From Nakamurella aerolata (GTDB taxonomy: Bacteria > Actinomycetota > Actinomycetes > Mycobacteriales > Nakamurellaceae), in contig NZ_JABEND010000004.1 of assembly GCF_013002705.1 (NCBI RefSeq), positions 304,685 through 368,684 on the forward strand: a DNA stretch of 64,000 nt, read 5' to 3'. The position numbers and the translations under genes were made by a program. Each line of letters opens with the position of its first letter. Position 1 is the stretch's first letter. Under the pieces are notes generated by a model. That model was not told where the DNA came from. It ran no database searches and saw only the letters and a program-made list of their open reading frames with translations. Below, in pieces: positions 38,700 to 48,263 of the stretch.

Positions 38700-41600
38700 T
38701 GGCAGGCCTCGCAATCGGGGTTGTCGATGGAGCAGGCAGCGACGTCGCTGCCGGGCAACACGGTCGGAATGTCGGATGCAGCAACCGATGCCGAAGGGCT
38801 CGGCATCGCTGCGCTCGCCGCGGGAACGGTGACGGCCGGCGTCGCGGCGATTGGGCCAGGGCTCGGCTTGCCTGCGCTCGCCGAGGGAGCGGCGGCTGCC
38901 GGCGTGGCGGCAATCGGGCCAGGGCTCGGCATCGCTGCGCTCGCCGAGGGCGCGGCGGAAGCGTTGGCGGACACCGCGTTCAGCTTGCCGTCGGTGCCGC
39001 GCAGGGTCGACTTCTCCACGTGCGTCGCCGAGGTGGAGCGCAGGTAGTAGGTGGTCTTGCAGCCGGTGTGCCAGGCCATCCGGTACAGCTCGTCAAGGTC
39101 TCGGCCGCTGGGCGCCGCGATGTACAGGTTCAGCGACTGCGCCTGGTCCAGCCACTTCTGCCGGCGCGACGCCGCCTGGATCAACCACGACCCGTGGATC
39201 TCGAAGGCGGTGGCGAACAGCTCCTTCACATCGGCCGGGATGCGGTCGATCTCCCACAGCGAACCGTCGAAATACTTCAGGTCACCCACCATCACCTCGT
39301 CCCACAGGTCGCGGCGCTTCAACTCGGCGACCAGATGCTCGTTGATCACCGTGAAGTCGCCGCTCATGTTCGACTTGACGAACAGGTTGCGGTAGGTCGG
39401 CTCGATCGACTGCGACACCCCGACAATGTTCGAGATGGTCGCCGTCGGCGCGATCGCCATCACATTCGAGTTGCGCATGCCCTGACTGATCACCTTGCTG
39501 CGCAACGCATCCCAGTCCATCCGCTGGGTCCGGTCCTGCTGCAGCTCGCCGCCACGGGCCTCGGCCAGCAGCTCGATCGAGTCGATCGGCAGCACCCCCC
39601 GGCTCCACAGCGAACCCTCGAAGCTGGGGTAGCGGCCGCGCTGCACGGCCAGGTCGGACGATGCCGAGATGGCCCAGTACGACAGCTGTTCCATGGACTC
39701 GTCGGCGAAGGCCACCGCGGCGTCCGAGGCATAAGGGATGCCGAGCCGGTACAGGCAGTCGGCGAAACCCATCAGCCCGAGACCGACCGGCCGGTGTGAA
39801 AGGTTCGACCGGCGTGCCGACGGGATCGTGTACAGGTTGATGTCGATGACGTTGTCCAGCATCCGCACCGCGGTGGTGACCGTTCGCCGCAACTTCTCGG
39901 TGTCAAGGCCGACGGTGCCGGCCCCGGGGCCGTCCTGCAGCAGCCGGACGTGGGCGGCCAGATTCACCGAACCCAGGTTGCAGACGGCGGTTTCGGCGCC
40001 GTCGCGGGTCTGTCCGACCCCCGGCTTGGTGTTCAGGGTGATCTCGGTGCACAGGTTCGACGAGTGCACCACCCCGACGTGCTGCTGCGGCGAGCGCAGG
40101 TTGCAGGCGTCCTTGAAGGTGATCCACGGGTGCCCGGTCTCGAACAGGGCGGTGAGCATCTTGCGCCACAGGTCCAACGCCGGAACCCGGCGGAACACCC
40201 GCAGCTCGCCGCGATCGGCGGCGGCCTCGTACTCGCGGTAGCGCTCGGCGAAGGCAGTGCCGTACAGGTCGTGCAGATCGGGAACCTCGTCCGGAGAGAA
40301 CAGCGTCCACTGCTCGCCGGACTCCACCCGGCGCAGGAACTCGTCCGGCACCCAGTTGGCGGTGTTCATGTCGTGGGTGCGGCGGCGGTCGTCACCGGTG
40401 TTGCGGCGCAGCTCGAGGAACTCCTCGATGTCGACGTGCCAGGTCTCCAGGTAGGCGCACACCGCACCCTTGCGCTTGCCGCCCTGGTTCACCGCGACGG
40501 CGGTGTCGTTGGCAATCTTCAGAAATGGCACAACACCTGAGGAGTTTCCGTTGGTGCCCTTGATGTGTGCGCCGATCCCGCGCACCGGCGTCCAGTCGTT
40601 CCCCAGGCCCCCGGAGAACTTGGCAAGCAGTGCGTTGTCGCGGATGCCGGCGAAGATGGCGGAGAGATCGTCGTCGACGGTGGTCAGGAAGCAGGACGAC
40701 AGCTGCGGCCGGGTGGTACCCGAGTTGAACAGCGTCGGCGTCGAGCACATGAAGTCGAACGAGCTCAGCAACCGGTAGAACTCGATGGCGGCCGCGTCCC
40801 TGTCGATCTCCCTGACGGCCAGACCCATCGCCACCCGCATGAAAAACGCTTGCGGCAGTTCGTATCTGGTGCCCCGGTGGTGCAGGAAGTACCTGTCGTA
40901 CAGGGTCTGCAGGCCGAGGTAGGTGAAGTCCAGATCGCGCTCGGCCTCGATGGCGGCGCCCAGCGCGTCAAGGTCGAACTCGGCCAGCTGCGGATCCAGT
41001 TGTTCCAGCTCGATTCCGCGCTGGATGTAGCCGGCGAAGTAGCCAGGGTACCGCTCGGCCATGTCCGCAGCGGTGGCCGACTCGGGGCTGCCGGACAGGA
41101 AGCTCAGCGCTTCGCTGCGCAGGCTGTCGGCGAGCAGCCGGGCTGCCACCGTCGAGTACGCCGGTTCACGCTCCACCAGGGTGCGGGCCGCCAGCACCGG
41201 GGCCTGCTGCAACTCCTTGACGCTGATGCCGTCGTAGACGGTGGCGTCGGTCGCGGTCAGCACCGCCTGCGGATCCGCATCCGAAAGTCCTTGGCAGGCT
41301 TCGGTAATCACGGTGACCAGCCGCTGGGTGTCGAGCGGGGCGCGGGTGCCGTCGGCCGCGGTGACGTGCACCACCGGCCGCTGCGGCGCGGCGGGCTGCG
41401 CCGGGGCGCTGGCCTGCCGTGCCCGCTCTTCGCGGGCCTGCCGGTGCTGTTCGCGGTACAGGATGTAGGCCCGCGCCACCTTCGGCTGCTCGGCCCGCAT
41501 CAGCGCCAGCTCGACCTGATCCTGGATCGCCTCGAGGTCGAGCGGACGCCCGGCGGCCTGCCGCCTGGTGAGCACCTCGAGGACGGCGTCGGTCACCGAG

Positions 41601-41830
41601 CGGACCTGTGCGCGCAGCCGGGTGGAATGCTGCGCGGCTTCCCCTTCGACGGCAAGGAAGGCCTTGGTGACGGCGACCGCGATGCGGCCGGGGTCGAAGG
41701 GGACCACCTCGCCGTCGCGGCGCTGCACCGTCAGACCTGTGTCGACGGCCTCCGGCAACGGTGGTGGCGCCGGTTGAGCCGGGCTGTCGGCGGTGGGGGT
41801 GGCGGTGCCGGGGGTCAGGGTGCTGGTCAC
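38696..41830 (-). CDS. nrdA: ribonucleoside-diphosphate reductase large subunit
   Basis: 1044 aa from GTG 41830, chosen for its GAGGAG ribosome binding site 7 nt upstream. The N-terminus has two ATP-cone domains (about residues 35-135 and 145-245), so allosteric control by dATP is expected. Active-site cysteines are in [18 protein letters not shown] and [10 protein letters not shown]; the C-terminal CxxC tail is CEACQ. Between the catalytic domain and this tail is an Ala/Pro/Ser linker of about 75 residues encoded by a 63-bp minisatellite. It reduces ribonucleotides and pairs with the class Ic-like NrdB. Transcription is under a cobalamin riboswitch. Confidence 0.97.
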   Translation of the reverse strand: MTSTLTPGTATPTADSPAQPAPPPLPEAVDTGLTVQRRDGEVVPFDPGRIAVAVTKAFLAVEGEAAQHSTRLRAQVRSVTDAVLEVLTRRQAAGRPLDLEAIQDQVELALMRAEQPKVARAYILYREQHRQAREERARQASAPAQPAAPQRPVVHVTAADGTRAPLDTQRLVTVITEACQGLSDADPQAVLTATDATVYDGISVKELQQAPVLAARTLVEREPAYSTVAARLLADSLRSEALSFLSGSPESATAADMAERYPGYFAGYIQRGIELEQLDPQLAEFDLDALGAAIEAERDLDFTYLGLQTLYDRYFLHHRGTRYELPQAFFMRVAMGLAVREIDRDAAAIEFYRLLSSFDFMCSTPTLFNSGTTRPQLSSCFLTTVDDDLSAIFAGIRDNALLAKFSGGLGNDWTPVRGIGAHIKGTNGNSSGVVPFLKIANDTAVAVNQGGKRKGAVCAYLETWHVDIEEFLELRRNTGDDRRRTHDMNTANWVPDEFLRRVESGEQWTLFSPDEVPDLHDLYGTAFAERYREYEAAADRGELRVFRRVPALDLWRKMLTALFETGHPWITFKDACNLRSPQQHVGVVHSSNLCTEITLNTKPGVGQTRDGAETAVCNLGSVNLAAHVRLLQDGPGAGTVGLDTEKLRRTVTTAVRMLDNVIDINLYTIPSARRSNLSHRPVGLGLMGFADCLYRLGIPYASDAAVAFADESMEQLSYWAISASSDLAVQRGRYPSFEGSLWSRGVLPIDSIELLAEARGGELQQDRTQRMDWDALRSKVISQGMRNSNVMAIAPTATISNIVGVSQSIEPTYRNLFVKSNMSGDFTVINEHLVAELKRRDLWDEVMVGDLKYFDGSLWEIDRIPADVKELFATAFEIHGSWLIQAASRRQKWLDQAQSLNLYIAAPSGRDLDELYRMAWHTGCKTTYYLRSTSATHVEKSTLRGTDGKLNAVSANASAAPSASAAMPSPGPIAATPAAAAPSASAGKPSPGPIAATPAVTVPAASAAMPSPSASVAASDIPTVLPGSDVAACSIDNPDCEACQ
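38798..38955. repeat. 63-bp minisatellite inside nrdA
   Basis: Units begin at 38798, 38861 and 38924 (the last about half length), with few differences. 63 bp keeps the frame and encodes a 21-residue repeat containing [11 protein letters not shown] in the linker before the C-terminal CxxC tail of NrdA. Confidence 0.9.
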
Positions 41831-41974
41831 GGCAGTCTCCTCGCGGATGGCGTACTGCGGTGAGCGCGCGAGAGGAGTCGGGGCTGCCGAGTGCGCCGGC
41901 CACGGGGCCGACGCAGGGGTCGGGGAGTCCCGGCGTGCCCTCCCACGGGGCTGCGCCGCGGCGCGGGCCGGCGG

Positions 41975-42165
41975 CCCACGCACCGATGCCAGGTCTTCGG
42001 ACTCGAGGGCGGCCTACTGGCGATCGCTTCCCGGGTCCGGTGGACCCAGTGCTGCTCCGGTGACGCCTGTCGGCGCTCGCCGGGATCGCTGTCGTTCCCT
42101 CTCACCGCTGCGGGGCAGTCCCGGATTCGCACCGGGTTCCCTTGTTCATCAGCACCGGGAACACT
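41975..42165 (-). promoter_or_regulatory. cobalamin riboswitch upstream of nrdAB
   Basis: Read on the minus strand, the conserved cobalamin aptamer elements occur in order: GGTGCGAATCCGGGACTGCC then CCGCAGCGGTGAG (42101-42135), GCACTGGG and CCGGGAAG (about 42027-42053), and the B12 box AGTCCGAAGACCTG (41990-42003). The closing P1 helix pairs GGTGCTGATG near 42155 with CATCGGTGC near 41985, using some G-U pairs. A GC-rich stretch of about 140 nt to the nrdA ribosome binding site can serve as the expression platform. In streptomycetes the same switch turns off class I reductase when B12 is present. Confidence 0.93.
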
Positions 42166-42185
42166 ACACGGTCACCACCGACAGC

Positions 42186-42201
42186 CGTCTAGATGTAGCG
42201 G
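42186..42201 (-). promoter_or_regulatory. candidate NrdR box (promoter-proximal)
   Basis: Core CTAGATGTAG (42189-42198) matches the NrdR-box core CWATATATWG at 8 of 10 positions. Its start is 32 bp from the second box, three helical turns, the spacing normally seen for paired NrdR boxes upstream of reductase operons. Confidence 0.5.
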
Positions 42202-42217
42202 TCGACACGCCGTCCGA

Positions 42218-42233
42218 CCCCAAAATGTTGGTG
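42218..42233 (-). promoter_or_regulatory. candidate NrdR box (promoter-distal)
   Basis: Core CAAAATGTTG (42221-42230) matches CWATATATWG at 8 of 10 positions. It forms a phased pair with the box at 42186. The segment between this box and the glpD start (42234-42372) must hold the glpD promoter, but I see no convincing -35/-10 pair there. Confidence 0.5.
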
Positions 42234-42372
42234 TTTCAGCGGTGTTTGCCCTGGATACGGCACGGGTGCAGGAGTGCGTGAGGCCGCGCTGTCGTTGGAT
42301 GGGTGACCGGGCGGTAGGTTGGACGCAGCCCACGGGTGAACGGGGCGGGAAACCGGCGCGAGAGGGTGCGGC

Positions 42373-44184
42373 ATGAGCGAGCAGAGCCAGCGGACCGACA
42401 AGCACAACGACCACGGCGCAGCCAATGCTCCGGTCGGCTCGGGCGATCCGGTGAGCGCCTCAAAGCTGGGGCCGGACGAGCGGGAACGCAACTGGGAGCG
42501 ACTCGGCAGCGAGACCTTCGACGTCGTCATCATCGGCGGCGGCGTGGTCGGGGCCGGCGCGGCGCTCGATGCCGTCACCCGCGGGCTGTCCGTCGCCCTG
42601 ATCGAGGCCCGCGACATCGCGTCCGGCACCTCGTCGCGCTCCAGCAAACTGTTCCACGGCGGCCTGCGCTACCTGGAGATGTTCGAGTTCGGGCTGGTCA
42701 AGGAGGCGCTGGCGGAGCGCGAACTGATGCTCACCAAGATCTGCCCGCACCTGGCGAAGCCGGTGTCGTTCCTCTACCCGCTGTCCAAGCCGGTGATCGA
42801 ACGGCCTTATGTGGCAGCGGGTTTGATCATGTACGACACCATGGGTGGCGCCCGCAGCGTGCCCAGGCACAAGCACCTGACCAGGGCCGGTGCGCTGCGC
42901 ATGGTGCCGGCCATGAAGAAGGACGCGCTGGTCGGCGGCATCAGGTACTACGACGGCCAGGTGGACGACGCCAGGCACACCCTTGCGGTCGCGCGGACCG
43001 CGGCCGCCTACGGTGCGGTGGTCCGCACCTCGACCCAGGTGGTCGAGTTCGTCAAGGAGGCGGACCGGATCACCGGGGTCAAGGTGCGTGACGTCGAGAA
43101 CGGCAAAGAGACCACCGTCAAGGGCAGGGTCGTCATCAACGCCACCGGTGTCTGGACCGACGAGCTGCAACGGCTGTCCGGCGGCCGCGGCCGATTCAAG
43201 GTCCGCGCATCGAAGGGTGTGCACCTGGTGGTGCCGCGGGACAAGATCCCCTCGGAGAGCGGCATCATCCTGAAAACCGAGAAGTCGGTGCTGTTCGTCA
43301 TCCCGTGGAAGTCGCACTGGATCGTCGGAACCACCGACACCGACTGGAATCTCGACCTGGCGCACCCGGCCGCGACCAAGGCCGACATCGACTACATCCT
43401 CGATCACGTCAACACGGTGCTCGCCACCCCGCTCACCCACGCCGACATCGAAGGTGTGTACGCCGGGCTGCGGCCGCTGCTGGCTGGGGAGAGCGAACAA
43501 TCGTCAAAGCTCTCCCGCGAGCACGCGGTTGCCAGGGTGGCGCCCGGGCTGGTCGCCATCGCCGGCGGTAAATACACCACCTATCGGGTGATGGGCGCCG
43601 ACGCCGTCGAGGCTGCCGCCGAAGATCTGCCCGGCCGGGTGAATCCTTCGTGCACCCAAGACATTCCGCTGATCGGCGCCGACGGCTACACCGCGCTGGT
43701 GAACCAGGCCGATCGGCTGGCCAGCGAGCACGGCGTGCATCCGTACCGGGTGCGGCACCTGCTGGATCGGTACGGCTCGCGCATCCACGAACTGTTCGAG
43801 CTGGCCGCCCAGCACCCGGGCGAGGACGGTGCGCCGTCACCGCTGTTGCAGCCGATCGCCGGCGCGCCGGAGTACCTGCTGGCGGAGGCGCTGTACGCGG
43901 TGACGCACGAGGGTGCGCTGCACCTGGAAGACGTGCTGGCCCGGCGCACCAGGATCTCGATCGAGACCAGCCACCGCGGCACCGAGTCGGCCCAGCAGGT
44001 CGCCGAGCTGATCGCTCCGGTGCTGGGCTGGGACGCCGCCACCACCAAGGAAGAGATCGACGGGTACATCGCCAGGGTTGCGGCGGAACGCAAATCGCAG
44101 ACCGAGCCGGACGACGAGTCCGCCGACGAGGTGCGACTGCAGGCCCCGGAGATCCGTGACCTGTTGGTCTCGCCGGTTGCCTGA
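42373..44184 (+). CDS. glpD: aerobic glycerol-3-phosphate dehydrogenase
   Basis: 603 aa FAD-dependent enzyme that oxidises glycerol-3-phosphate to dihydroxyacetone phosphate and feeds electrons to quinone. The N-terminal FAD motif is DVVIIGGGVVGAGAALDAVTRG after a polar tail of about 48 residues; SSRSSKLFHGGLRYLE and the GGKYTTYR segment are GlpD signatures, followed by the C-terminal DAO_C domain. GAGAGGG lies upstream of ATG 42373. It is divergent from nrdAB and separated by it from glpFK, so the glycerol pathway is split. Confidence 0.96.
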   Translation: MSEQSQRTDKHNDHGAANAPVGSGDPVSASKLGPDERERNWERLGSETFDVVIIGGGVVGAGAALDAVTRGLSVALIEARDIASGTSSRSSKLFHGGLRYLEMFEFGLVKEALAERELMLTKICPHLAKPVSFLYPLSKPVIERPYVAAGLIMYDTMGGARSVPRHKHLTRAGALRMVPAMKKDALVGGIRYYDGQVDDARHTLAVARTAAAYGAVVRTSTQVVEFVKEADRITGVKVRDVENGKETTVKGRVVINATGVWTDELQRLSGGRGRFKVRASKGVHLVVPRDKIPSESGIILKTEKSVLFVIPWKSHWIVGTTDTDWNLDLAHPAATKADIDYILDHVNTVLATPLTHADIEGVYAGLRPLLAGESEQSSKLSREHAVARVAPGLVAIAGGKYTTYRVMGADAVEAAAEDLPGRVNPSCTQDIPLIGADGYTALVNQADRLASEHGVHPYRVRHLLDRYGSRIHELFELAAQHPGEDGAPSPLLQPIAGAPEYLLAEALYAVTHEGALHLEDVLARRTRISIETSHRGTESAQQVAELIAPVLGWDAATTKEEIDGYIARVAAERKSQTEPDDESADEVRLQAPEIRDLLVSPVA

Positions 44185-44255
44185 GCCGGCCCCGCCCGGC
44201 CGGCGCGCGACCGGAGCCCCCCCACCCCGAACCCACCTGAGCCGCTGACGACTCG

Positions 44256-45107
44256 ATGAACCGTCCCGCCGCCCCGCCCCGGCTGTCGACCTCGTTGCGC
44301 GCCGCCATTTTCGGCATCGCGACGCTGGCGATTGTCGGGCTGGCGCTGGTGGCGGGCCAGATCGGCCGCTGGACCGCGCGCACGCCCACCGGCACACCGG
44401 TGCAGACCGTGCAGCGGCCCACCCTGCGCACCAGCGCCGCGGAAATCTCCATGTCGCAACGCGACGTAGCGCCGCCGGACGGGAACAGCCTCGACTGGCT
44501 CTACAAGACCATCATCATTGTCGGGTTGATCGCGCTGGGTGTTGTGGTGGCGATGTGGTGGGCGCGTACCGTCCGGGATTGGGTCAGGCAGCGGCAGATC
44601 GCCGAAACGGCACCGGACATCGCCCCTGAAGTGGTGGCGGTGCCGGCGGTGCCGACCATCGCCGAAGCCGCCGTCGGGCGCCAGTTCGACCCGCGCGCCG
44701 CCGCCGACGCGATCGTCTCCTGCTGGCTATGGGTGGAGAAAGCCGCTGCCGCCCAAGGTGTTCCGCGGGAGGATCAGGACACCCCCACCGAGTTCTTGCA
44801 GCGCTACCTCGACCAGACGTCGGCGCGCCACCCAGGCCGGGCCGAGGAGAACGACCGGCGGACCGCGGCCGCCGCGGCGCTGCTGCCGCTGTACCAGCGG
44901 GCGCGGTTCGACCAGGCCGCCCTCACCGAGACCGCTGCCCTGCAGGCCCGCGACGCGGCGCTGACCCTCGGTGCCGGGAAGACCCGCGGCCGGGCGGCGG
45001 ACGTCAACACCGATCCCGATCGGCCGGCGCCGCAGGAGCAATCGAGCACCAGCACAACGGCAACCGGCCCGACCGGGCGCCGCGGCACCAGGGGAGGGCA
45101 CCGGTGA
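44256..45107 (+). CDS. DUF4129 membrane protein
   Basis: 283 aa with two transmembrane helices (about residues 15-38 and 84-104) and a cytoplasmic C-terminal domain with the DUF4129 pattern: WLWVEKAAAAQGVPREDQDTPTEF and LYQRARFDQ. The tail is a disordered Thr/Ser/Pro-rich stretch. DUF4129 proteins are frequently encoded with MoxR and DUF58 proteins, as here. The biochemical role is unknown. First gene of a five-gene operon, 71 bp after glpD. Confidence 0.8.
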   Translation: MNRPAAPPRLSTSLRAAIFGIATLAIVGLALVAGQIGRWTARTPTGTPVQTVQRPTLRTSAAEISMSQRDVAPPDGNSLDWLYKTIIIVGLIALGVVVAMWWARTVRDWVRQRQIAETAPDIAPEVVAVPAVPTIAEAAVGRQFDPRAAADAIVSCWLWVEKAAAAQGVPREDQDTPTEFLQRYLDQTSARHPGRAEENDRRTAAAAALLPLYQRARFDQAALTETAALQARDAALTLGAGKTRGRAADVNTDPDRPAPQEQSSTSTTATGPTGRRGTRGGHR

Positions 45108-45706
45108 CCGCGGACGCTCCAGACCCCAAGCGGCCGCTACCGGACCCCGAGCTGCCATGGTGGCGGCTGCTGGTGATCCCGGGGCTGGCCGCCGTCGCCA
45201 TCGGCATCGCCCTGTGGGCCGCCGGCGTCCCGGTGCCACGGCTGATCGGTATCGCGGTGACCATCGGCATCGTCACCTGGCTGCTGGTGCGCGGCGCCAC
45301 CCTGAACCAACACCTGTGGCCGGAAGAACCGACCGTCGGCCCCGGCTGGGACCGCTCGTCGCGGATCTGGGAACAGCCTGGCCTTGACGCGGCGCTGGAC
45401 CGGCCGCAGTTCATGGCGGGCAGACTGTTGCGGACGTTGCGGCAGGAGAGCGACGCGCTGCTGATCCGGCGCGGCCTTGATCCGGAATCCGACGAGGCGC
45501 GAGAGTTGTTGGGGCCGCGCACCTTTCAACTGCTCTACGCCGACGAAGCGCCGGTGGCGCAACGGGCCGAACTCCGCGCGATCATCGCTCGGCTCACCCA
45601 ATTGGCGGCAACACCGCAACCCGGGGTACCTGCCCTGCAAATTCCCGCACGGCTGACCGCCCGGCCCGCGCGCCGGTTCCCGAGCTTCGGGCCGAGGCAG
45701 CAATGA
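45104..45706 (+). CDS. hypothetical two-helix membrane protein
   Basis: 200 aa from GTG 45104, which overlaps the previous stop by 4 nt. Two adjacent hydrophobic helices (about residues 20-60, WWRLLVIPGLAAVAIGIALW and onward) are followed by a soluble domain of about 140 residues with a conserved-looking helical core (AGRLLRTLRQESDALLIRRGL). I do not recognise the family. Its position between DUF4129 and MoxR suggests a membrane partner of the MoxR system. Confidence 0.75.
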   Translation: MTADAPDPKRPLPDPELPWWRLLVIPGLAAVAIGIALWAAGVPVPRLIGIAVTIGIVTWLLVRGATLNQHLWPEEPTVGPGWDRSSRIWEQPGLDAALDRPQFMAGRLLRTLRQESDALLIRRGLDPESDEARELLGPRTFQLLYADEAPVAQRAELRAIIARLTQLAATPQPGVPALQIPARLTARPARRFPSFGPRQQ

Positions 45707-45789
45707 GACCCGACCGCCGTGCCCGCAACCACGTCTATGCAATGAAGGACCACAGCACCCTGACCGGGTCAGAAACGGGGAAGTAGCCC

Positions 45790-46860
45790 ATGAACCAGCC
45801 AGACAGCACCACCGTTACCCCGGCGGCGCCCGGACTGACACCGGAGCAGGTGGCGGCGCAAGCCGGCCAGATCGCCGCGGCCGTCGGGCAGGCGATGGTC
45901 GGCAACCACGCGGCGCTGCGAATGTCGCTGGCCGCGATCCTGGCCGGCGGCCACGTGCTGGTCGAGGACAACCCGGGGCTGGGAAAGACGTTGATGGCGC
46001 GGAGTTTGGCCGGTGCTCTCGGCCTGTCGTTCCGGCGGCTGCAGTTCACCCCTGACCTGCTGCCGGCCGACATCACCGGCTCCTACCTGTACAACCCTGG
46101 CAAGGCCGAGTTCACCTTCCAGCCCGGCCCGGTGTTCGCCGGGCTGCTGCTGGCCGACGAGCTCAACCGCACGCCGCCGAAGACGCAGTCGGCGCTGCTG
46201 GAGGCGATGCAGGAGGGCCAGGTGTCGGTGGAGGGCACCACCCACCCGCTGCCCAAGCCGTTCCACGTGATCGCCACCGCCAACCAGATCGAATACGAAG
46301 GCACCTACGCCCTTCCGGAGGCCCAGCTGGACCGGTTCGCGGTGCGGCTGCGGCTCGGCTACCCGACCCCCGAATCGGAACTGGAGATGCTGCGCCGCCG
46401 GGTGGCGCGCGCCGCCGGCGACCCTGCCGTCCCGCCGGTCACCGACCCTGACGGCCTGCTGGCGCTGCAGCAGGGCGTCGAGCACATCACCGTCGACGGC
46501 GATGTGCTGGGCTACTGCGTCGATCTGGCGGCGGCCTCGCGCCGGCACGACGCCGTCGATGCCGGGGTCTCGCCCCGCGGCACCCAGGCGCTGATGCTGA
46601 TGGCGCGGGCCTGGGCGGTGCTGGACGGGCGGCCGTATGTGCTGCCCGAAGACGTGAAAGCCGTTGCGGTACCGGCACTTGCGCACCGGTTGGTGCTCAA
46701 GCTGCAGGCCTACGCCGACGCCCTCACCGGGGAGGACGTGGTGCGGACGTTGCTGGCGACGGTACCGACGCCGCCCAGCCGCCGCGCCGGCATGGTCGAC
46801 ATGCAAGGTCCGCAGCAGCAACAGCAGCAACAGTTCCGACCAGGACCGCCGCCCTCGTGA
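45790..46860 (+). CDS. MoxR-family AAA+ ATPase
   Basis: 356 aa. The Walker A region is VEDNPGLGKTLMARSLA, Walker B is LLLADELNRTPPKTQSALLEAM, and FTPDLLPADITGS is the MoxR signature; sensor 1 falls in VIATANQIEYEGTYALPEAQLDRF. MoxR ATPases act as chaperones with VWA or DUF58 partners in protein-complex or envelope maturation. The C-terminus ends in a run of eight or so glutamines. The ribosome binding site GGGGAAG precedes the ATG; the stop overlaps the DUF58 start. Confidence 0.93.
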   Translation: MNQPDSTTVTPAAPGLTPEQVAAQAGQIAAAVGQAMVGNHAALRMSLAAILAGGHVLVEDNPGLGKTLMARSLAGALGLSFRRLQFTPDLLPADITGSYLYNPGKAEFTFQPGPVFAGLLLADELNRTPPKTQSALLEAMQEGQVSVEGTTHPLPKPFHVIATANQIEYEGTYALPEAQLDRFAVRLRLGYPTPESELEMLRRRVARAAGDPAVPPVTDPDGLLALQQGVEHITVDGDVLGYCVDLAAASRRHDAVDAGVSPRGTQALMLMARAWAVLDGRPYVLPEDVKAVAVPALAHRLVLKLQAYADALTGEDVVRTLLATVPTPPSRRAGMVDMQGPQQQQQQQFRPGPPPS

Positions 46861-48263
46861 GCACCTGGTTCGTCACCCCGGCGATGTACCGGGCGTTGGC
46901 GGTGATCGTCTTCGGTGTCGGGCTCGGCCTGTCGGTGGGCCGGCCCGATGTGGTGCTGCTCGCCGCTCCGATCGCGGTCGCGCTGTTGGCCGCGCTGGCC
47001 GGCATGCGGCACTGGCCCAAGCGTCGCCCGGTCTCCGACCCGCACGCCGACTCCGAGGTGGGCGACGCCATCGTCTCCGGGTCGCGGGTGCGGGTCCGGA
47101 CGACGCTGACCGGGCTGGACGACGCCGAGCTGGTCACCGTCCGGCTACCGGACACCACCGAACGCCCGACCGGGCTGACCAAGGTGATCGCCGGCGCCGA
47201 CGGAGCAACCGGCGGTAGCAAGGTGGTCGACGTCGACGTCGACAGTCGCAGCTGGGGCACCACCCGCATCGCCAGACCCGACCTGCTGGCCGCCGGACCC
47301 GACGGCCTGCTGGCCACCGCCCCCGTCACCGGACGGGAACTTGTCGAGCTGGTGCTGCCCGCAGCCCCTCGGCAACGGCCCTTGCCGCTGCCGCCCATCG
47401 ACGGCGGCTGGGCCGGCGCGCACCTGTCCAGGCGCCCGGGGCAGGGCAACGACCTGGTGGATCTGCGCGACTTCGTCGCCGGCGACCGGATGCGCGCCGT
47501 GCACTGGCGAGCCTACGCCCGGTTGGGAAAGCTGTACACCCGGCGCACCCTTTCCGATGCCGACGCCGAACTGACGCTCTGCCTGGACCTGCGCACCAAC
47601 CTGGCACCCCGAGTGCCACCGCCCCCCATCGGCTGGGTGAACAGGATGGCCGCCAGCCTGCAGGAAACCATTCAGCTGCTCCGTGACCGCCGATCCGAAC
47701 GCGCCGGCGGCCCCGGCACCAAGGAACGACTGGACGCCAGAGAACGTGCCCGCTACGGCAGCCTCGATCACACCGCGCGGGCCGCCGCCGCCATCGCGGC
47801 GACTCAGATCGGCGCTGGCGACCGGGTCGGCATGCTGTCGGTGACGGGCGATCGCCGGCCGATCCGCAGCGGCGGCGGAAACCGTCACCTGCAACGCATT
47901 CGCTACGAGCTGGCCACCATGCGGGTGTCGCCGCTGCGGCTGACACCGGCCGCCAACTGGCACCTGCGCCCCGGTGCGATCGTGCTGTTGCTCAGCCCGC
48001 TCAACGACGACGACATCGTCGAGGCGGCCAGGGCGGTGCGCGGCCGTGGGCATCAGCTGATCGTCGTCGACACGCTGCCGCGCGACGAGATCGTCCGGGC
48101 CGCCACCGCTCCCCAGCTGGATCATCTTCGGGTGGTGAACGTGCAGCGCGAGTTGCGCATCGATCACCTGAAGCGGCACGGGATTCCGGTGCTGCACTGG
48201 GCGGACGGGCACATCGAGACCCAACTCGCCGCCGCCATCCGACTGACCAGGACGCGCCGATGA
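46857..48263 (+). CDS. DUF58 domain-containing protein
   Basis: 468 aa with two N-terminal helices (about residues 10-45) and the DUF58 core LRDFVAGDRMRAVHWRAYARLGKLYTR (about 201-227), then a VWA-like region (TLCLDLRTN). GTG start overlaps the MoxR stop by 4 nt. Likely works with MoxR at the membrane. A Lys/Arg-rich insertion near residues 270-300 separates the DUF58 motif from the C-terminal Rossmann-like part (AIVLLLSPLNDDDIVEAARAV). Confidence 0.88.
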   Translation: MSTWFVTPAMYRALAVIVFGVGLGLSVGRPDVVLLAAPIAVALLAALAGMRHWPKRRPVSDPHADSEVGDAIVSGSRVRVRTTLTGLDDAELVTVRLPDTTERPTGLTKVIAGADGATGGSKVVDVDVDSRSWGTTRIARPDLLAAGPDGLLATAPVTGRELVELVLPAAPRQRPLPLPPIDGGWAGAHLSRRPGQGNDLVDLRDFVAGDRMRAVHWRAYARLGKLYTRRTLSDADAELTLCLDLRTNLAPRVPPPPIGWVNRMAASLQETIQLLRDRRSERAGGPGTKERLDARERARYGSLDHTARAAAAIAATQIGAGDRVGMLSVTGDRRPIRSGGGNRHLQRIRYELATMRVSPLRLTPAANWHLRPGAIVLLLSPLNDDDIVEAARAVRGRGHQLIVVDTLPRDEIVRAATAPQLDHLRVVNVQRELRIDHLKRHGIPVLHWADGHIETQLAAAIRLTRTRR

